NCBI RefSeq assembly: GCF_900240405.1
Contig: NZ_OEQK01000001.1
Location: forward strand, 372,001 to 436,000
DNA: 64,000 nt
Origin: Salirhabdus sp. Marseille-P4669
GTDB lineage: Bacteria > Bacillota > Bacilli > Bacillales > Alkalibacillaceae
Direction: 5' to 3'
Part shown: in pieces, positions 53,170 to 63,321 of the stretch
How the letters are laid out: each line of letters begins with the position of its first letter
How positions within the stretch are numbered: position 1 is the first letter of the stretch
Translations under genes and position numbers: made by a program
Notes under the pieces: generated by a model
The model's input: the letters and a program-made list of their open reading frames with translations, nothing else
The model's database searches: none
Told to the model about the DNA's origin: nothing

Positions 53170-55455
53170 ATGCATACTTATCTTGGTATACATTGCAAAA
53201 GAAATGTAATTCTAAATGATTTGTTTAAAGAAAAGATAGAGAGGACTGCGGCAACAATATTAGGAGTGGAACAGTCAAAAGCAATCTGGGAATCTGCAAA
53301 TAAAGATATACTTATAGCATATTGGACAAATGAGCCTACTGAGAATTTTGTGTATGATACAACTGCGGCATTTGCTTTATCCGGTTATGCAAGTAGCCCT
53401 GTTAGCGAAGTTTTCCATAAACTTCAAAGTTCCTCTAATGCTGAAAAGAATAATAACCTCTTTTCTAATTTAAACGGTTTATTTACAGGTGTTTTTGCAA
53501 ATAGTAATGGGAATTATATGCAGGGTTGGAACACAATCACAAGGGTAGAACCATTATATTGGGCAGAAAATGAAAAATACTTTTTTATAAGTAATAGGGC
53601 TTTATTGTTACACCTTGTTGAAAGTGACAGGAATACACCTGATTATGAAATAAAAAACCTTGTTCCATTTATACATAACGGTTACCATAATTCAGATTTA
53701 ACGCCTTATAGGAATGTTAATGTTCTAGCTCCCAATTCAACAGTCATTTCTACGCCTGATAAAACAATTACTAAGGTTATTGACGATATAAATAGTAATT
53801 CATTTGTATTTAATCAGCCATCCGACGAATTGTATGATCAGATTACGAGAGAATTTATTAATGGTTTTAAGGTAATTTTAGATCAGGGTTTAGCAATAAA
53901 TGCGGCAATAACTGGGGGAAAAGATAGCCGTTTAAGTGTAGCTGCTTTAAGCTATTTAAATGCAAATTTTAAAACCTATACACACGGATACGATGAGCAT
54001 CCAGATGTTATTGTAGGTAAAAGAATAGCTAATGAACTTGGTTTGGAACACTATGTCACACGGCCTTCAGCTGAGGCGGACAAATCGGATGTAGTAGTAC
54101 AGGATATATTAAAAAGGGCGACAAATATTCTTAGTCTAACAGATGGAATGTTGACAGCTTACGAAAATGTAACCGGTAGTTATACATTTAATCCAGAAAA
54201 GGTGATTCTAGGTGGCCATGGTGGTGAACATTTAAGAGGTGGTTATAATAGAATTGTCACCCGACATGATCATAAAGGTTTAGAAACATTGCTATTTGAA
54301 AAACTAAACCCTTATAAGAAATTTATGAATAAAGAATTCCAAAATTATTATGAACAGGATTTAAATGAGTGGCTGGAAATGTCTAACCAAATACCACCCG
54401 AAGATATTATGACAAGATATTTTGTTACATATAGAACGGGTAGATGGTCATCCGCAGCTCGTACAGGTTTCAATTATAATTATTACCTGTATCAACCATT
54501 TTTTGACTCTAGATTAAATAAAATTTTGTCAAAAGTCCCTTCCAAGTTTTTACTAAATGACGAGGTCATCTATAATATTTTATTAAGGATAGCACCCAGT
54601 CTTGTAGATGTACCATTTTATGCGGATCGATGGAAATTTGAATCGAATGGTCCAATATCCGGTAGTGAAAAGCAGTGGGAGAAACGTGCACCAATTACTG
54701 CAAAACAACAATCAAAAGGTTCCTTTAATTGGAGGAGAGCAACCTTAACAGATATGAAAGATGCCATGATGGAAGAAATCTTTAGCAGTACAAATGACCG
54801 CTTATTTCATATAGTGGATAAAAATGAAGTTGAATTAGTGTTTAGTAGCGATAGGTATATTAACAAACCGGAAATTGATATTCTTGTTTGGAATTTATAC
54901 ACTGTATCTCTGCTTTTGTCTAATAAATGGATAGGTGAAAACGACCTTTCAAGAAAAGTTGAAATTAATCTACCAGCTACCAAAATTGTATCTAAAAGAA
55001 ATATCAACTTCATTGATTTCAACATGCAAACTTCAAACAAGGAAATATCAATGAAAGTAAAGAAAAATAAATTATTAATTAGATACAAGAACAATTTTGG
55101 CGAAAACAATCTTTATATACAAACGATAGGTGGAAAGTTCACAGAGCCACCTAAAAATAAATATGAAGAATTAACTTCTTTGGGTAATTTCAAGGAATAC
55201 AAAGTTATTTTTGATGCTACTTCAAGAAATGAAAAACAAAAGATAGTATTATTTTTTATGTGTTACGATAAGGAAAAGCGTATATACAACAAATCGATAC
55301 CATTTGTGTTTTCAACCAAAAGCAAGCAATACACTTGTCAGTTTAAGCCGCCAAAAGAAGCAGCAAATTTTAAAATAGCAATAAAAGTTATACCGATAAA
55401 TGGTTCAAAGGGTGAAATAAAACTAGAAAATATGAGCATATATTCTTTAGTCTAG
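53170..55455 (+). CDS. Asparagine-synthase-like protein of the polymer locus
   Basis: A 761-residue protein with an asparagine-synthase C domain. The ATP pyrophosphatase loop is ITGGKDSRLSVAAL at about 247-260 (SGGxDS type with Thr first), followed by HGYDEHPDVIVGKRIANELG, and GGHGGEHLRGGYNRI near 349-363. The N-terminal 230 residues resemble a class II amidotransferase shell, but residue 2 is His and not the catalytic Cys, so glutamine hydrolysis is not expected. Residues 620-761 form an extra beta-rich domain. Such genes occur in capsule and wall-polymer loci and may amidate or acylate a sugar or amino acid with free ammonia or another amine. Substrate unknown. Confidence 0.78.
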   Translation: MHTYLGIHCKRNVILNDLFKEKIERTAATILGVEQSKAIWESANKDILIAYWTNEPTENFVYDTTAAFALSGYASSPVSEVFHKLQSSSNAEKNNNLFSNLNGLFTGVFANSNGNYMQGWNTITRVEPLYWAENEKYFFISNRALLLHLVESDRNTPDYEIKNLVPFIHNGYHNSDLTPYRNVNVLAPNSTVISTPDKTITKVIDDINSNSFVFNQPSDELYDQITREFINGFKVILDQGLAINAAITGGKDSRLSVAALSYLNANFKTYTHGYDEHPDVIVGKRIANELGLEHYVTRPSAEADKSDVVVQDILKRATNILSLTDGMLTAYENVTGSYTFNPEKVILGGHGGEHLRGGYNRIVTRHDHKGLETLLFEKLNPYKKFMNKEFQNYYEQDLNEWLEMSNQIPPEDIMTRYFVTYRTGRWSSAARTGFNYNYYLYQPFFDSRLNKILSKVPSKFLLNDEVIYNILLRIAPSLVDVPFYADRWKFESNGPISGSEKQWEKRAPITAKQQSKGSFNWRRATLTDMKDAMMEEIFSSTNDRLFHIVDKNEVELVFSSDRYINKPEIDILVWNLYTVSLLLSNKWIGENDLSRKVEINLPATKIVSKRNINFIDFNMQTSNKEISMKVKKNKLLIRYKNNFGENNLYIQTIGGKFTEPPKNKYEELTSLGNFKEYKVIFDATSRNEKQKIVLFFMCYDKEKRIYNKSIPFVFSTKSKQYTCQFKPPKEAANFKIAIKVIPINGSKGEIKLENMSIYSLV

Positions 55456-55468
55456 TTAGTATTCTATT

Positions 55469-55515
55469 AAAGATTCTTTATCGGAGAAGTTAATGCCGAA
55501 AAAGAATCTTTTTAA
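55469..55515 (+). terminator. Terminator of the wall-polymer locus
   Basis: AAAGATTCTTT (55469-55479) pairs with AAAGAATCTTT (55501-55511), extended by an inner CGG/CCG, and is followed by T residues. Confidence 0.88.
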
Positions 55516-55678
55516 ATTACTTAATACATTTTATATGCATTCCCCTCAAAATTCCAATAGAGAAAACAATTCCTTTAGAAGTTTAGTGGAATTTCATGTT
55601 ATCATTATAATGAATATCCTATTAATAGATTCTATTCTTTAATAGAAAAGTAAAAAGAGAAATAAGGTAGGAGAATAT

Positions 55679-58600
55679 ATGAATAGTATTGTGGGAAAGG
55701 TTTCAAATCTTTTATTAATAATAATAACCTTATTTGTTTCTATAATGTATCCAACGCCTGAAGTAATAGTAGGGGATACAAGCGTAGAAAAACAGCCTGA
55801 TAGTTCGTGGGCTGTATCTTCGTCAAAGTATTTCAAGGTTAATGAGGAAAATCTACCAGTCTACGATAATAGAACTGGTGAATTAGTAGAGGTTGGCCAA
55901 TTAACGAAGGATCAAGTGTATCCAAGAGTAAGTGATTACGGAGCTAATTGGCACAAAATCCAATATGGAGATATTTATGGATATGTCTATGCACCTAGTA
56001 CATCACCTGCTGATGAAGGTACACTAAAAAATGAAAATACGAATTATTCCAGTCAAGAAAGAAACTTCACAGCATTAGAAGATGTAGTAGTATATGATAA
56101 TACATCAACTGAGTTAGTACCTTTCGGAGTTATTAATAAAGGAACTGAATATCCAATCGTAAGTGATTATGGAAACTGGTGGAGGGTTTTATTATCCGAT
56201 CGCGTAGGATATGTTCATAAAGATGCTGTACAAGTAAACTTCAAAACATCAGATAAATATTTTAAGGTTAGTACCGATAACCTACCAGTCTATGATAATC
56301 GTTCAGGTAGTCTGGTAAAGGTTGGAGAATTGACGAAAGGTCAAGTATATCCGAGAATAAGTGACTATGGCCCGAACTGGCATAAAATTCAGTTTGGAAA
56401 TATTTATGGATATGTTTATGCAGATGATACAGAAGGGGCAACTGGACAAGCTCTAAAGAATGAAAATAAAACTTATAGTAATACGGAACGAACATTTACA
56501 CCGATTGAGGATATAACGGTTTATGATAATACATCAGGAAGACTAGTTCCATTTGGTGAATTGACAAAAGGAACGGAATATCCAATTGTAAGTGATTATG
56601 GAAACTGGTGGAGAGTTTTATTATCCGATCGTGTAGGATATGTTCATAAAGACGCCGTTAAAAGAAATTTTATTTCAGAAGATAGATTTTTCAGGGTCTT
56701 AACTGGTGATTTATCGATTTATGATAATCGGAGTGGAGAGTTAATTGAAGTAGGTACATTAACGAAAGGCCAAGTGTATCCAAGAATAAGCGATTATGGT
56801 CCAAACTGGCACAAAATTCAGTTTGGTAATATTACTGGATATGTCTATAGTAAGGATACAGAAAGTGTCTCAGGTAATAGTTTGAAAAATATAGCTAATA
56901 ACTATGAGGCCTTACAGCGAGAAATTACGCCTTTAGTAAACACGCCAGTTTACGACAATACCTCAGGAAAATTAGTGCAATTTGCGACTTTAAAAGAAGG
57001 AAAGTCTTATCCAAAAGTTAAAGACTATGGAAACTGGTGGACAGTAGTTGTGGCAGGTAGAGAAGGTTATGTTTTAAAAGAAAACGTCAAACATAATTTC
57101 TTGCCAGGAGATAAGTTTTTCAAAGTAACTTCAAAGGATTTACCGGTTTATGACAATCAAGGAAGTAGTTTGAAGAAAATAGGAGAACTCCGTAAGGGTC
57201 AAACATATCCAATTGTAAGTGATTACGGAAACTGGTGGCGAATTCAATTTGGTGACATATATGGATATGTCCATAAATCAGGGACGGAATATGGAGTAAA
57301 GTCTTCAATTGAAAACTTAAATACAGAATATAGTACATCAAATAGTAAGAAGATATTAACCCAAACAAACGTGGAGGTATTTGACAATAGCGGTGGTGAG
57401 TTAGTTCCATTTGGAGAGCTAGAAGAAGGAACTATCTATCCAATAGCTTTTGACTATGGCAATTGGTGGGGTATTGTGTATAGTGACCGAGTTGGTTATA
57501 TAAGTAAAAATAATGCTAATATCTTTAAAAATGATGTACAAGCATTTAAAACTATGCAAGATACTTCACTGTTAGTTAAAAAAAGTGGAGAGTTGACACC
57601 CATTGCCACCCTTTTGAAAGGGCATATTTTTGAAGTCTATGAGGATTATGGGAACTGGTATAAAGTGAGTTTTGGTGACGATATTGGATACGTATGGAAG
57701 GAAGCGACAATTCCGAACAATACAGAATCATTTACAAATGAAACTCCAATTAAGTTTGTGTCTACCATTAAAGAAACTAAGCTTTACAAAGAACAGAATT
57801 CAAAAAATCCGGTTGCGACAATAACTGGTGCACAACAAATACCTATTTTTAATAATCAAAGTGAACAATGGATTAAAACAATGATTGCAGGTAAAACTGT
57901 CTATATTGATAATAACTATGTGATAGATACCGCAGATTACAATTTTAATAATGATGAAAATAAAAACATAGAAGTAATAAAACAGCATTTATTTGATTCG
58001 CCTTTTGTGAATGACAATAAAAATACTGAAATAAATGAAACCATAAGTGCAGCAGATTTAATTTTAGAAAATAAAATTCTATTTCCGGATTATTGTAGAG
58101 ACCCGATTAAAAATGACTGTCCTATGGATTATACAAACGGTATTAATTGGGTGAGTGGTGAAGGAGTAAAAGAAGAAGATCAAAATTCCTTTTTAAGACA
58201 ACTGCATGGTATGTTTTTTATCAATGATTTAGCAGAAGCCTATAGAATGACAAATAATAGTAGTTACATCGAAAAAGGATATGAAATTATACAGGATTGG
58301 AAAATCAATAATCCGTATGAAAATCCGAAACATTATATGGCATGGCACGATGAAGGAACAGCAAGAAGATTATCAGCAATGGTAAACTTATTTGATGCTG
58401 GCAATGACGTTCTTACTCAAACTCAAAAATCAGAACTTTTTATTATTATGCTTCAGCATGCAGAGTTATTGGCAAGTGATAACTTTTACTCATTGAATAC
58501 TAATCATGGTATGTTTCAAGATGAGGCATTAATTGTTTATAGTAAATATTTCTATGATATAGAGGTTCTTGATGAATACTACCAACTTGCAGTTCAAAGA

Positions 58601-59683
58601 CTTGAAAATTACTTTGACTCATTGATTTCTGAGGATTATGTACACTTAGAACATTCACCTAGTTATCATGAAGTAATTGCTGGTGCAATCAGGTCATATG
58701 CAACTACAATCCAAGAATTCGGGGATAATGATATAGCAAACAAGTTTTTTAATAAATATCATAATATGGTAGATTATGCTACTCACGTAATAAAACCAGA
58801 TGGTAATTGGCCATTAATAGGTGACACGTATGTGCATAAAAAAAATCCATCAAAGTATATGTGGCAAGATGATCCTTATTATTTATATGCATCAACTAAA
58901 GGAGAACATGAAAAGGGTTTACAACCTAAGGTGACAAACAAAGTTTACGAGGATGCAGGTTATGCAATTTTCCGAGACAAATGGTCAAATACTGGTGATG
59001 GGACTTATATGTTTTTCACTGCTGCTTACCATACGGACTACCATAAACACTCTGATGATCTAAGTCTTTGGATATATAATAATGAGGATATTATAACAGA
59101 ATCTGGACCATATAGTTATTTATTAACAGAACAAACTACTAAGTATGCATATTCATCGTATGCGCATAACACTTTGATAGTAGATGATGAGGGTTTACCT
59201 AGGGTAGATGGTAAATTTAATAGCACCTATATTGAAGAATATGACTTAAGTAATGAAAATTTACCAAGTGTTACTGGGGTAAATGAGCGTTATGAAGGGG
59301 TAAAACACAAAAGAAGTGTCACTTATGACAAAATAAATCAGCTAATAGAAGTCAATGATAATATCACATCTAAAAATGATCATAATTATAAATTATTATG
59401 GCACTTAGCGCCTAACGTAATACCGAAAATAAATAATGAAGAAAATAAAGTATTACTACAAAAAAATGGTGAAACAGTTATGGAAATGAGAATAACTGGT
59501 ATAGATAATACAAATATAGAAATAAATAGTGTGTTCGGGGATGAAGATCCTATTTATAAAAGTTGGTTTTTTGAATATAATAACCAAACAAAAAATTTAG
59601 AAAAGCTAAATACGTATACTTTAATAGTGGAGAATAACGGAAGTAACTCTTATATTAAAACATCTTTTGATTTGCTTAAATAA
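55679..59683 (+). CDS. Secreted heparinase II/III-type polysaccharide lyase with A/B SH3-like repeats
   Basis: A 1334-residue exported enzyme. The signal peptide is within residues 1-36. Residues 49-620 hold eight SH3-like repeats in A-B order (four pairs), followed by two more diverged repeats to about 752. Residues 770-1334 are a heparinase II/III-like lyase: helical toroid part with WHDEGTARRLSAMVNLFDAG and NTNHGMFQDEALIVYSKYF, then the beta part with HTDYHKHSDDLSLWIYNNED (His pair near 1122-1124) and ESGPYSYLL. These lyases cut uronic-acid polymers by beta-elimination; a chosen target here would be the acidic wall polymer, by inference. The repeat part is nearly identical in DNA to that of the next gene. 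Confidence 0.86.
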   Translation: MNSIVGKVSNLLLIIITLFVSIMYPTPEVIVGDTSVEKQPDSSWAVSSSKYFKVNEENLPVYDNRTGELVEVGQLTKDQVYPRVSDYGANWHKIQYGDIYGYVYAPSTSPADEGTLKNENTNYSSQERNFTALEDVVVYDNTSTELVPFGVINKGTEYPIVSDYGNWWRVLLSDRVGYVHKDAVQVNFKTSDKYFKVSTDNLPVYDNRSGSLVKVGELTKGQVYPRISDYGPNWHKIQFGNIYGYVYADDTEGATGQALKNENKTYSNTERTFTPIEDITVYDNTSGRLVPFGELTKGTEYPIVSDYGNWWRVLLSDRVGYVHKDAVKRNFISEDRFFRVLTGDLSIYDNRSGELIEVGTLTKGQVYPRISDYGPNWHKIQFGNITGYVYSKDTESVSGNSLKNIANNYEALQREITPLVNTPVYDNTSGKLVQFATLKEGKSYPKVKDYGNWWTVVVAGREGYVLKENVKHNFLPGDKFFKVTSKDLPVYDNQGSSLKKIGELRKGQTYPIVSDYGNWWRIQFGDIYGYVHKSGTEYGVKSSIENLNTEYSTSNSKKILTQTNVEVFDNSGGELVPFGELEEGTIYPIAFDYGNWWGIVYSDRVGYISKNNANIFKNDVQAFKTMQDTSLLVKKSGELTPIATLLKGHIFEVYEDYGNWYKVSFGDDIGYVWKEATIPNNTESFTNETPIKFVSTIKETKLYKEQNSKNPVATITGAQQIPIFNNQSEQWIKTMIAGKTVYIDNNYVIDTADYNFNNDENKNIEVIKQHLFDSPFVNDNKNTEINETISAADLILENKILFPDYCRDPIKNDCPMDYTNGINWVSGEGVKEEDQNSFLRQLHGMFFINDLAEAYRMTNNSSYIEKGYEIIQDWKINNPYENPKHYMAWHDEGTARRLSAMVNLFDAGNDVLTQTQKSELFIIMLQHAELLASDNFYSLNTNHGMFQDEALIVYSKYFYDIEVLDEYYQLAVQRLENYFDSLISEDYVHLEHSPSYHEVIAGAIRSYATTIQEFGDNDIANKFFNKYHNMVDYATHVIKPDGNWPLIGDTYVHKKNPSKYMWQDDPYYLYASTKGEHEKGLQPKVTNKVYEDAGYAIFRDKWSNTGDGTYMFFTAAYHTDYHKHSDDLSLWIYNNEDIITESGPYSYLLTEQTTKYAYSSYAHNTLIVDDEGLPRVDGKFNSTYIEEYDLSNENLPSVTGVNERYEGVKHKRSVTYDKINQLIEVNDNITSKNDHNYKLLWHLAPNVIPKINNEENKVLLQKNGETVMEMRITGIDNTNIEINSVFGDEDPIYKSWFFEYNNQTKNLEKLNTYTLIVENNGSNSYIKTSFDLLK
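55823..57480 (+). repeat. Long direct repeat, copy 1 (in the lyase gene)
   Basis: This stretch matches 60537-62194 with a constant offset of 4714 bases and scattered point differences. I saw no indels. It encodes the four A/B repeat pairs. Confidence 0.9.
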
Positions 59684-59691
59684 TTTTGTGA

Positions 59692-59728
59692 AAATACCCT
59701 ATCTTAATTATTGATAGGGTATTTTTCC
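59692..59728 (+). terminator. Intrinsic terminator of the lyase gene
   Basis: AAATACCCTATC (59692-59703) pairs perfectly with GATAGGGTATTT (59713-59724), followed by T residues. Confidence 0.95.
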
Positions 59729-59849
59729 TTTCTATTAAAAAAAACTATACTATAATCTATAAAAATTGTTTTTATTTTCTTATATTGAATTTCAAATTTA
59801 AACAATATATACTTAAAAATGAAGTATTTCTACAAGAAAGGAGTCATAA

Positions 59850-62800
59850 ATGTTTAAAAATCGATATAAATCTACAAGTTCTTTATTATTATTATTCACA
59901 CTAATTTTTTCGCTATTTTTTCAACCTATTACAGCTTTAGGACAAACAACTAGCTCCAACATTGATAGTTCACATAAATTATATGAAACTATAAATCAAA
60001 TAAGTATTAACGAAATAGAAATAGATTCGGGTACTTATCTGTACGGCTTGGAGCAAGATGAAAACTCAGAATTTATTAGTATTCAGTATGGCAAAGAGAA
60101 AATTGAGGTAGAAAAAGACAAGTTAAAAATTTGGGATGATACTACTACTGAACCTCCTATATATCAAGATTATAGTACTGTATATACGACAGATGTAGTA
60201 ATAACCAAAAATCAGTCTGTTATAGATGGAGATTCAAATATAACCTTTCTTGAAGAGACTACATATCCGGTAGTAGAAGGCGAACGAGGAATTAAAAAAT
60301 TATATATCGGAAATGTAGCTTATTATTTAGATGAAAATGTACTTAATCCAGAAATTTCAGATGAAAATGAAAGTTCAAATGAATATCAGGACTCAAAAGT
60401 AGAAGAAGTAGAAATTGAAAAAGAGGAAGTTAATGATTTAAAAAAAAATGTAAGATTGAATACTAAAACAGAATCTAATGATTATAAACTAGTAGAAACA
60501 CAAAAGACTAAAGTTGCTGATTGGTCAACAACCTTGTCAAAGTATTTCAAGGTAAATGAGGAAAATCTACCAGTCTACGATAATAGAACTGGTGAATTAG
60601 TAGAGGTTGGTCAATTAACGAAGGATCAAGTGTATCCAAGAGTAAGTGATTACGGAGATAATTGGCACAAAATCCAGTATGGAGACATTTATGGATATGT
60701 CTATGCACCTAGTACATCACCTGTTGATGGAGGTACACTAAAAAATGAAAATACGAATTATTCCAGTCAAGAAAGAAACTTCACAGCATTAGAAGATGTA
60801 GTAGTATATGATAATACATCAACTGAGTTAGTACCTTTCGGTGTTATTAATAAAGGAACTGAATATCCAATCGTAAGTGATTATGGAAACTGGTGGAGGG
60901 TTTTATTATCCGATCGCGTAGGATATGTTCATAAAGATGCTGTACAAGTAAACTTCAAAACATCAGATAAATATTTTAAGGTTAGTACCGCTAACCTACC
61001 AGTCTATGATAATCGTTCAGGTAGTCTGGTAAAGGTTGGAGAATTGAAGAAAGGTCAAGTATATCCGAGAATAAGTGACTATGGCCCGAACTGGCATAAA
61101 ATTCAGTTTGGAAATATTTATGGATATGTTTATGCAAATGATACAGAAGGGGCAACTGGACAAGCTCTAAAGAATGAAAATAAAACTTATAGTAATACGG
61201 AACGAACATTTACACCGATTGAGGATATAACCGTTTATGATAATACATCAGGAAAACTAGTTCCATTTGGTGAATTGACAAAAGGAACTGAATATCCAAT
61301 TGTAAGTGATTATGGAAACTGGTGGAGAGTTTTATTATCCGATCGTGTAGGATATGTTCATAAAGACGCCGTTAAAAGAAATTTTATTTCAGAAGATAGA
61401 TTTTTCAGGGTCTTAACTGGTGATTTATCGATTTATGATAATCGGAGTGGAGAGTTAATTGAAGTAGGTACATTAACGAAAGGCCAAGTGTATCCAAGAA
61501 TAAGTGATTATGGTCCAAACTGGCACAAAATTCAGTTTGGTAATATTACTGGATATGTCTATAGTAAGGATACAGAAAGTGTCTCAGGTAATAGTTTGAA
61601 AAATATAGCTAATAACTATGAGGTTTTACAGCGAGAAATTACGCCTTTAGTAAACACGCCAGTTTACGACAATACCTCAGGAAAATTAGTACAATTTGCG
61701 ACTTTAAAAGAAGGAAAGTCTTATCCAAAAGTTAAAGATTATGGAAACTGGTGGACAGTAGTTGTGGCAGGTAGAGAAGGGTATGTTTTAAAAGAAAACG
61801 TCAAACATAATTTCTTGCCAGGAGATAAGTTTTTCAAAGTAACTTCAAAGGATTTACCGGTTTATGACAATCGAGGAAGTAGTTTGAAGAAAATAGGAGA
61901 ACTCCGTAAGGATCAAACATATCCAATTGTAAGTGATTACGGAAACTGGTGGCGAATTCAATTTGGTGACATATATGGATATGTCCATAAATCAGGGACG
62001 GAATATGGAGTAAAGTTTTCAATTGAAAACTTAAATACAGAATATAGTACAACAAATAGTAAGAAAATATTAACCCAAACAAACGTGGAGGTATTTGACA
62101 ATAGCAGTGGTGAGTTAGTTCCATTTGGAGAACTAGAAGAAGGAATTATCTATCCAATAGCTTTTGACTATGGTAATTGGTGGGGTATTATTTACAATGG
62201 TCGTGTAGGTTTTGTCAATAAAAATAACGTTGAAACTGGCTTAAATGTAATTGTACCTAAGTTACAAGTCTATGAATCTTTTAGCGACTTATCAATCTAT
62301 ACTAGACAGGATGAAATTGCTACACTTTATTATGGAGACTCTGTACAAGTAATTGAGGAATATAAATATGCAGCTAAAATACAAACAGAAACAGGGTTAG
62401 TTGGTTGGATTCATAAAGATAAAATTGACTACTCATACGACAACAAATGGTACGTAAAATATGATAGAAACCTTAGAGAATCAGCTTCAAATAATGCAAA
62501 ACAAATAGGATATATTGAGTCAGATACTAGTATTAAGGTATTGGATTATGTGTATCTTGAGGATCAAGCATTTGAGGATTGGTTTAAGATAAAGACAGAT
62601 GATAATAGAATAGGATGGATTTGGGGTGGTGGAATAGGTACCAATCTATCTCAGTATGAGACGGAATTTTATAATAATACTGCTAATAGAATTGGTCTAT
62701 TTACTCCATTAAATAGTAAATCTACAATTACTGCTGAGCAAATAAATAGATTCATAGCTAGTAAAACTGGGCCAGAAAGCTATATGTATGGTATGGGACA

Positions 62801-63167
62801 AGCATTTCTAGATGCACAAGCGAAAACGGGCTTAAATGCAATATATTTAGTTGCTCATGCAGCTCATGAAACAGCCTATGGTAATTCTAGCATTGTATCA
62901 AATAAATATAACTACTATGGTATTGGTGCATTTGATGCATGTCCTAGTGAATGCGCAAATGAGTTTGAAGGAAAAAGGGCCGGTATAATAAATGGTGCAG
63001 TCTGGATAAAGGATCATTACGTGTATGATTCAGTTTATAAGCAATTTACTATTTTCAATATGAGATACAATAATAATATTCATCAATATGCAACAGATGA
63101 AGCTTGGGATGTTAAAATCGTAAATATTGCTCAACAGCTAGAAGATTTTGTGGTTATTAATTTTTAA
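59850..63167 (+). CDS. Autolysin: glucosaminidase with A/B SH3-like repeats
   Basis: A 1105-residue secreted wall hydrolase. The signal peptide ends near residue 32 (ITALG-Q). Residues 35-180 have two weak SH3-like units; 180-228 is an acidic linker. Residues 230-793 are eight SH3-like repeats (A-B four times), almost identical to those of the lyase gene. Two conventional SH3b domains follow at about 800-930 (ending WFKIKTDDNRIGWIWGGGIG). The C-terminal 950-1105 is a glucosaminidase domain (LytD/LytG type) with NAIYLVAHAAHETAYGNSSI; Glu1007 is the likely catalytic acid. It would cleave N-acetylglucosaminyl bonds in peptidoglycan. ATG 59850 follows AAGAAAGGAG. Own terminator. Confidence 0.9.
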   Translation: MFKNRYKSTSSLLLLFTLIFSLFFQPITALGQTTSSNIDSSHKLYETINQISINEIEIDSGTYLYGLEQDENSEFISIQYGKEKIEVEKDKLKIWDDTTTEPPIYQDYSTVYTTDVVITKNQSVIDGDSNITFLEETTYPVVEGERGIKKLYIGNVAYYLDENVLNPEISDENESSNEYQDSKVEEVEIEKEEVNDLKKNVRLNTKTESNDYKLVETQKTKVADWSTTLSKYFKVNEENLPVYDNRTGELVEVGQLTKDQVYPRVSDYGDNWHKIQYGDIYGYVYAPSTSPVDGGTLKNENTNYSSQERNFTALEDVVVYDNTSTELVPFGVINKGTEYPIVSDYGNWWRVLLSDRVGYVHKDAVQVNFKTSDKYFKVSTANLPVYDNRSGSLVKVGELKKGQVYPRISDYGPNWHKIQFGNIYGYVYANDTEGATGQALKNENKTYSNTERTFTPIEDITVYDNTSGKLVPFGELTKGTEYPIVSDYGNWWRVLLSDRVGYVHKDAVKRNFISEDRFFRVLTGDLSIYDNRSGELIEVGTLTKGQVYPRISDYGPNWHKIQFGNITGYVYSKDTESVSGNSLKNIANNYEVLQREITPLVNTPVYDNTSGKLVQFATLKEGKSYPKVKDYGNWWTVVVAGREGYVLKENVKHNFLPGDKFFKVTSKDLPVYDNRGSSLKKIGELRKDQTYPIVSDYGNWWRIQFGDIYGYVHKSGTEYGVKFSIENLNTEYSTTNSKKILTQTNVEVFDNSSGELVPFGELEEGIIYPIAFDYGNWWGIIYNGRVGFVNKNNVETGLNVIVPKLQVYESFSDLSIYTRQDEIATLYYGDSVQVIEEYKYAAKIQTETGLVGWIHKDKIDYSYDNKWYVKYDRNLRESASNNAKQIGYIESDTSIKVLDYVYLEDQAFEDWFKIKTDDNRIGWIWGGGIGTNLSQYETEFYNNTANRIGLFTPLNSKSTITAEQINRFIASKTGPESYMYGMGQAFLDAQAKTGLNAIYLVAHAAHETAYGNSSIVSNKYNYYGIGAFDACPSECANEFEGKRAGIINGAVWIKDHYVYDSVYKQFTIFNMRYNNNIHQYATDEAWDVKIVNIAQQLEDFVVINF
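60537..62194 (+). repeat. Long direct repeat, copy 2 (in the autolysin gene)
   Basis: Partner of 55823-57480, same orientation, offset 4714 bases. Differences are scattered single bases, several of them silent. Confidence 0.9.
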
Positions 63168-63168
63168 G

Positions 63169-63222
63169 AACAAAGTGTTGTAAAGGGGGATTCAAAACCT
63201 TTTATAACACTTTGTTGTTTTT
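63169..63222 (+). terminator. Intrinsic terminator of the autolysin gene
   Basis: AACAAAGTGTT (63169-63179) pairs with AACACTTTGTT (63206-63216), with further pairing of GTAAAGG and CCTTTTAT inside and T residues after. Confidence 0.93.
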
Positions 63223-63280
63223 TCACTACTAATTTGTTAGGGAGGTAGGTAATTATGGAAAATTTTGTTCTTTAATAGTG

Positions 63281-63310
63281 TTCGAAATATGTCGAATATG
63301 ATAGTATAAT
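63281..63310 (+). promoter_or_regulatory. Promoter-like element before the last gene
   Basis: TATAAT (63305-63310) is perfect; TTCGAA (63281-63286) 18 bases upstream is a poor -35. A TCGAATATG-like repeat lies between them. Confidence 0.45.
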
Positions 63311-63321
63311 ATCTTGAGGGG

